From positions 248,001-312,000 of the forward strand of contig JAHBVR010000011.1 in NCBI GenBank assembly GCA_019637395.1: DNA of 64,000 nucleotides, given 5' to 3'. Below the pieces are notes generated by a model. That model did no database searches and was not told where the DNA came from. It saw only the letters and a program-made list of their open reading frames with translations. The translations under genes and the position numbers were made by a program. This DNA is from Vulcanimicrobiota bacterium (GTDB taxonomy: Bacteria; Vulcanimicrobiota; Xenobia; Xenobiales; JADMJV01). This document shows, in pieces, positions 61,409 through 64,000 of the stretch (within the stretch, counting starts at the first letter, position 1; the number at the start of each line of letters is the position of its first letter).

Positions 61409-63373
61409 GTGAAAATATTTCGCAGGATTCTCGCGCTGGCCGTGCTTCTGGCTATCAGCCTGATCGCCATCGCGCAAGGAAAATCTGAGCTGCTCATTGA
61501 TTCGGCTCGCAACGCGGCCCTCAAGTTCAAGGGCAGTGACAACGCCGATGGCGTCAGCGGAACCTTCAACGTGGCGGGCGACGTGGCCAAGGGCCTGGTA
61601 ACCGGCGCGGCCGATCTAAAGTTTGATCCGAAAACCGCCCAGCAGGTGGGGGATATCTCGGGTGCGCTCTACCTGAGCATGACCGAAGTCATGGAAATCG
61701 TGGGCAACCTGGATATGCCGGTTCCCCCCGACATGCAGAAAGACGTCAGCAAGCTCGACGTCAACCTCGAATCCGTTCTGAAAGACGGCAAAGGTTACGG
61801 TAAGGGCAACCTGGACGTGGCCGGCAAAGGCAATGACGTCATCCCCACCGTCAACGTGGACGGCAGCCTGAAGGTCGACAACAAGAATTTTGACGGCAAA
61901 ATGACTTTCGATGTCGAGAGCAGCGATATGGGCAAAGTGCCCTTCAAGCAGATCGATTTCGGCATCTCCGAAAAAGAAGCTTCCACCACTTTCAGCTTCG
62001 GCGCGGCTGTCGACGCCACCGCCAGGGAAGCTCAGAACCTCAAGCAGATCGGTCAGAATCCCGATAAACTGAAGGAACAGATCACTCAGGGTCTGGGCCA
62101 GTCCGGCATCACCGTGGAAAAAGTGGAAGTCGGTGAGTACAAGGAAGAGGGCGGCGTGGCTTCGGCCAAGATCGACATCACCCTCAAAGGCTGGCGCGAC
62201 GTGGTCAAGACCAACGTCGGCATGCTGGCGGGCGGCGGCCGTTTCGACGGCGCCAAACTGACCGGCTCGGTTTCCAAGATGCTGGAAGCCAAATTCGACA
62301 GCATCACCTACACCATGAAGTACGATGGCAAAAAGCTCACTGGCGAACTGAACGGCAAGGTGACCAATACCCAGCAGTTCCTGCTCGGCTACTATGAACT
62401 CGCCTCGATGATCACCGAAGCCCAGCTCAAGGAGCAGGGTGACGGAGACGACCAGAAACAGCGCTTCTTGTTGGCTTACCAGAGCGTAGCCATGGAAGAA
62501 GCCCAGCGCGCCATGCAGGCAATGATCGAAGCCAATGTCGGCATCGACGGCAAGGGCAGCTTCAAGATGAACCCCGAAGGCGAAGACAAGAAAGGCTTCA
62601 AAGTCAAGGCCGAAGGCAACCTGGACTTCAGCAACTTCGACGCCTACGCCCAGAAGGCCACCGCCGCCGGACTTCCTTCGGCCAAGAAGGCCGCCTTCAA
62701 GTTCGCGCTGGGCATCAACGACAAGCAGCGCCTCACCGGCACCCTGTTCGGCTCCAGTGACGTGAATCTGATCAATTACTACAAGAAGATGTTCCTGGCC
62801 ACCGCCAAGAAGGCGGGCGCTCCTGAGGAAGCCCTCAAGACCGCCGAAGGCGTGGAATTCAAATCGGGCGTGGGCGCCTTCAGCATTTCCAAGGACGGCG
62901 TGAAGGGTAGCAACTATCTCGAGAGCAACGACCTGAGCCCGCTCACCAAGGCCGGCCTGGCCGCCGCTTCAGGTGGTAAATTCGAAGGAGACCTGACCGG
63001 TTTTGTCATCAACGGCAAGACCGAGGGGGAGAAGATGAACATCGACGGCACCGTCAACTTCGCCAAGTTCATGCCCGGCAAATCGGTCAACCAGGTCAAG
63101 GAAGAAATGGGTGGGGTGGAAACCGTCAAGGATGACGCCAAACCGGAGGACGTCAAGCTGGTGGCCGTGACCAAGCCCGAAGTCAGCATGCCCGACTCCC
63201 TTAAGCCCGTCGCCGCTGACGGCGAGAAGCTGCTCGCCTCCAATCCCGTGGCCGCCGTTACCGGCGCCCTGGGCGGCAAAGGTGGCGGTGGAAGCCTGAT
63301 CTACATCCTCGGTGGCCTGGCCGCCGTGGGCGTGGTCGGCGTCGGTGTGGCCGCCGGTCGCAAAAAAGGCTAA
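61409..63373 (+). CDS. Large exported protein with C-terminal Gly-rich/TM/basic tail
   Basis: The GTG at 61409 is preceded by AAGGAAA; 30 upstream codons are unsupported. A signal peptide (VKIFRRILALAVLLAISLIAIA) leads a 580-residue Lys/Gly/Asp-rich beta-type region with no cysteines, no catalytic motif and recurring GK-G-L-type strands. The end is KGGGGS followed by a hydrophobic helix (LIYILGGLAAVGVVGVGVAA) and GRKKG. That tripartite end resembles the GlyGly-CTERM type of sorting signal handled by rhombosortase. Function unknown; a surface or envelope protein is likely. A strong terminator follows. Confidence 0.75.
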   Translation: MKIFRRILALAVLLAISLIAIAQGKSELLIDSARNAALKFKGSDNADGVSGTFNVAGDVAKGLVTGAADLKFDPKTAQQVGDISGALYLSMTEVMEIVGNLDMPVPPDMQKDVSKLDVNLESVLKDGKGYGKGNLDVAGKGNDVIPTVNVDGSLKVDNKNFDGKMTFDVESSDMGKVPFKQIDFGISEKEASTTFSFGAAVDATAREAQNLKQIGQNPDKLKEQITQGLGQSGITVEKVEVGEYKEEGGVASAKIDITLKGWRDVVKTNVGMLAGGGRFDGAKLTGSVSKMLEAKFDSITYTMKYDGKKLTGELNGKVTNTQQFLLGYYELASMITEAQLKEQGDGDDQKQRFLLAYQSVAMEEAQRAMQAMIEANVGIDGKGSFKMNPEGEDKKGFKVKAEGNLDFSNFDAYAQKATAAGLPSAKKAAFKFALGINDKQRLTGTLFGSSDVNLINYYKKMFLATAKKAGAPEEALKTAEGVEFKSGVGAFSISKDGVKGSNYLESNDLSPLTKAGLAAASGGKFEGDLTGFVINGKTEGEKMNIDGTVNFAKFMPGKSVNQVKEEMGGVETVKDDAKPEDVKLVAVTKPEVSMPDSLKPVAADGEKLLASNPVAAVTGALGGKGGGGSLIYILGGLAAVGVVGVGVAAGRKKG

Positions 63374-63394
63374 ATTCGCGCACCAGGTTGTGCC

Positions 63395-63426
63395 AAAGAG
63401 GGCCCTGCGGGGCCCTCTTTTTTTTC
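63395..63426. terminator. Strong terminator between convergent genes
   Basis: AAAGAGGGCCC and GGGCCCTCTTT pair into a long stem, followed by a run of T residues on the plus strand. The A-rich left side also gives a short T-tract for the minus-strand glycosyltransferase. Confidence 0.92.
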
Positions 63427-64000
63427 TTAGGAATGAGCCTGACGGTAGATCGCCTCCACCTGCTCGGCCAGGACCCTCCAGTCATAGCGTTTCCACTCCT
63501 GCAGGCCCCAGCTCTGCAGCGAACGCCACTCCTCCTCTCCCGCGCACAAACTGCGAATGCGCTCGGCCAGGCGTTCCTCATCCTGAACGGGAAAAATCAA
63601 TTGAGCAAACCGATCACGTAAGACTTCCCGGTAGCCCGGGTTGTCGGCCGCCAGCGGCGGAGTGCCGCAAGCCATGGCTTCCGTGAGCACGATGCCGAAG
63701 CTTTCGCCGCCCAGCGAGGGGGCTACCAGCAGGCGGGCCCGGCGTAACAAAGCCCACTTCTGCTCTTCGCTGACCTCGCCCAGAAACTCCACTCCCGGCA
63801 AGCGCGCGGCCCGCGCCTCCAACTCCGCTCGTAAATGGCCCTCGCCAGCCACCCACAGGGGCGGGGCCTGATCGCCCAGCCGCTCCAGGGCGCCGAGCAA
63901 GGTGGGCAGTCCCTTGCGCGGCTCCAGACGGCCGACGTAGAGCAGTTGGTGCCGCTCGCCTTCGGGCGCCAGGGGAGGCACCCACAGTCCGTTAGGAATG
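63427..64000 (-). CDS. Glycosyltransferase family 4 (partial, N-terminus beyond the window)
   Basis: The open frame runs off the right edge, so a GTG at 63981 is not the true start; the residues before it read IPNGLWVPPL, the usual GT4 link region. The GT-B C-terminal lobe is clear: LLYVGRLEPRKGLPTLL, the donor-binding Glu in GGESFGIVLTEAMACGTPP and PGYREVL. GT4 enzymes add sugars from nucleotide-sugar or dolichol-like donors to lipids or polysaccharides. The sugar is unknown. Confidence 0.9.
   Translation of the reverse strand, partial: IPNGLWVPPLAPEGERHQLLYVGRLEPRKGLPTLLGALERLGDQAPPLWVAGEGHLRAELEARAARLPGVEFLGEVSEEQKWALLRRARLLVAPSLGGESFGIVLTEAMACGTPPLAADNPGYREVLRDRFAQLIFPVQDEERLAERIRSLCAGEEEWRSLQSWGLQEWKRYDWRVLAEQVEAIYRQAHS

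Noticed and set aside
1-64000. tRNA or rRNA genes
   Set aside because: No cloverleaf with a conserved T-arm and no rRNA-like conserved stretch was found on either strand.

Overview
The window is a GC-rich (about 60% by eye), densely packed bacterial chromosome segment with no rRNA, tRNA, prophage, insertion sequence or CRISPR array that I can see. Gene content (Tat-like and Sec signal peptides, hybrid histidine kinases, PuuD-type urate hydroxylase, RadC, RecG, PlsX, HemB) says free-living heterotrophic bacterium. Many proteins have no family I can name and carry unusual Pro/Ala-rich N-termini, which suggests an uncultivated lineage; I cannot name the phylum from sequence alone.

Layout. 1-8.4 kb: a conflict/defence-like block. 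It holds an Rpn-type nuclease with a repeat tail (641-1561), a tightly overlapping minus-strand operon (1606-6724) encoding a coiled-coil protein, a P-loop-less BrxD-like protein, an intact BrxD-like (DUF2791) ATPase, an orphan protein and a SNF2 helicase, then a MntA-HepT toxin-antitoxin pair (6769-7609) and an SDR oxidoreductase. 8.5-13.5 kb: a bacterial member of the mainly eukaryotic RUS/DUF647 family, an MFS transporter and several small exported or hypothetical proteins. 13.5-20.8 kb: housekeeping run (GNAT, radC, plsX-recG-rsmD, a GGCT-fold protein, thiN, PilZ). 21-30.5 kb: a CHASE3-like hybrid kinase with Hpt partner, a Gly-rich repeat protein, an M14 peptidase/HerA-like ATPase pair and a second hybrid kinase. 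30.5-35.1 kb: an HTH protein, divergent clostripain-like and HExxH peptidases, a PAP2-like membrane protein and a frameshifted coiled-coil gene. 35.1-43.8 kb: TPR, beta-propeller, hemB, nucleotidyltransferase, FMN oxidase, pepT and an MBL hydrolase. 44.1-49.6 kb: a MerR-like regulator with its VIT/VWA partner, an orphan protein and a 61-62 bp tandem repeat. 49.6-61.3 kb: a complete xanthine-to-glyoxylate purine degradation cluster arranged divergently around 57.25 kb. 61.4-64 kb: a large exported protein with a C-terminal anchor-like tail and a glycosyltransferase cut by the window edge.

The purine block works as a pathway. A single-chain xanthine dehydrogenase makes urate, PuuD oxidises it to 5-hydroxyisourate, UraH and UraD give allantoin, PuuE opens the ring, allantoicase and AllA release two ureas and glyoxylate, and a CitE-fold lyase-like protein ends the operon. 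No urease or purine permease lies in the window.

Two themes recur outside annotated genes. Six genes carry a -10-like hexamer exactly 6 nt upstream of the start codon, which predicts leaderless transcripts. A structured 61-62 bp element is present as four tandem copies plus one inverted solo copy 2 kb away. The best candidate for an undescribed system is the 1.6-6.7 kb operon: BrxD-like ATPase plus helicase, without the methylase (PglX), phosphatase (PglZ) or BrxC of BREX.
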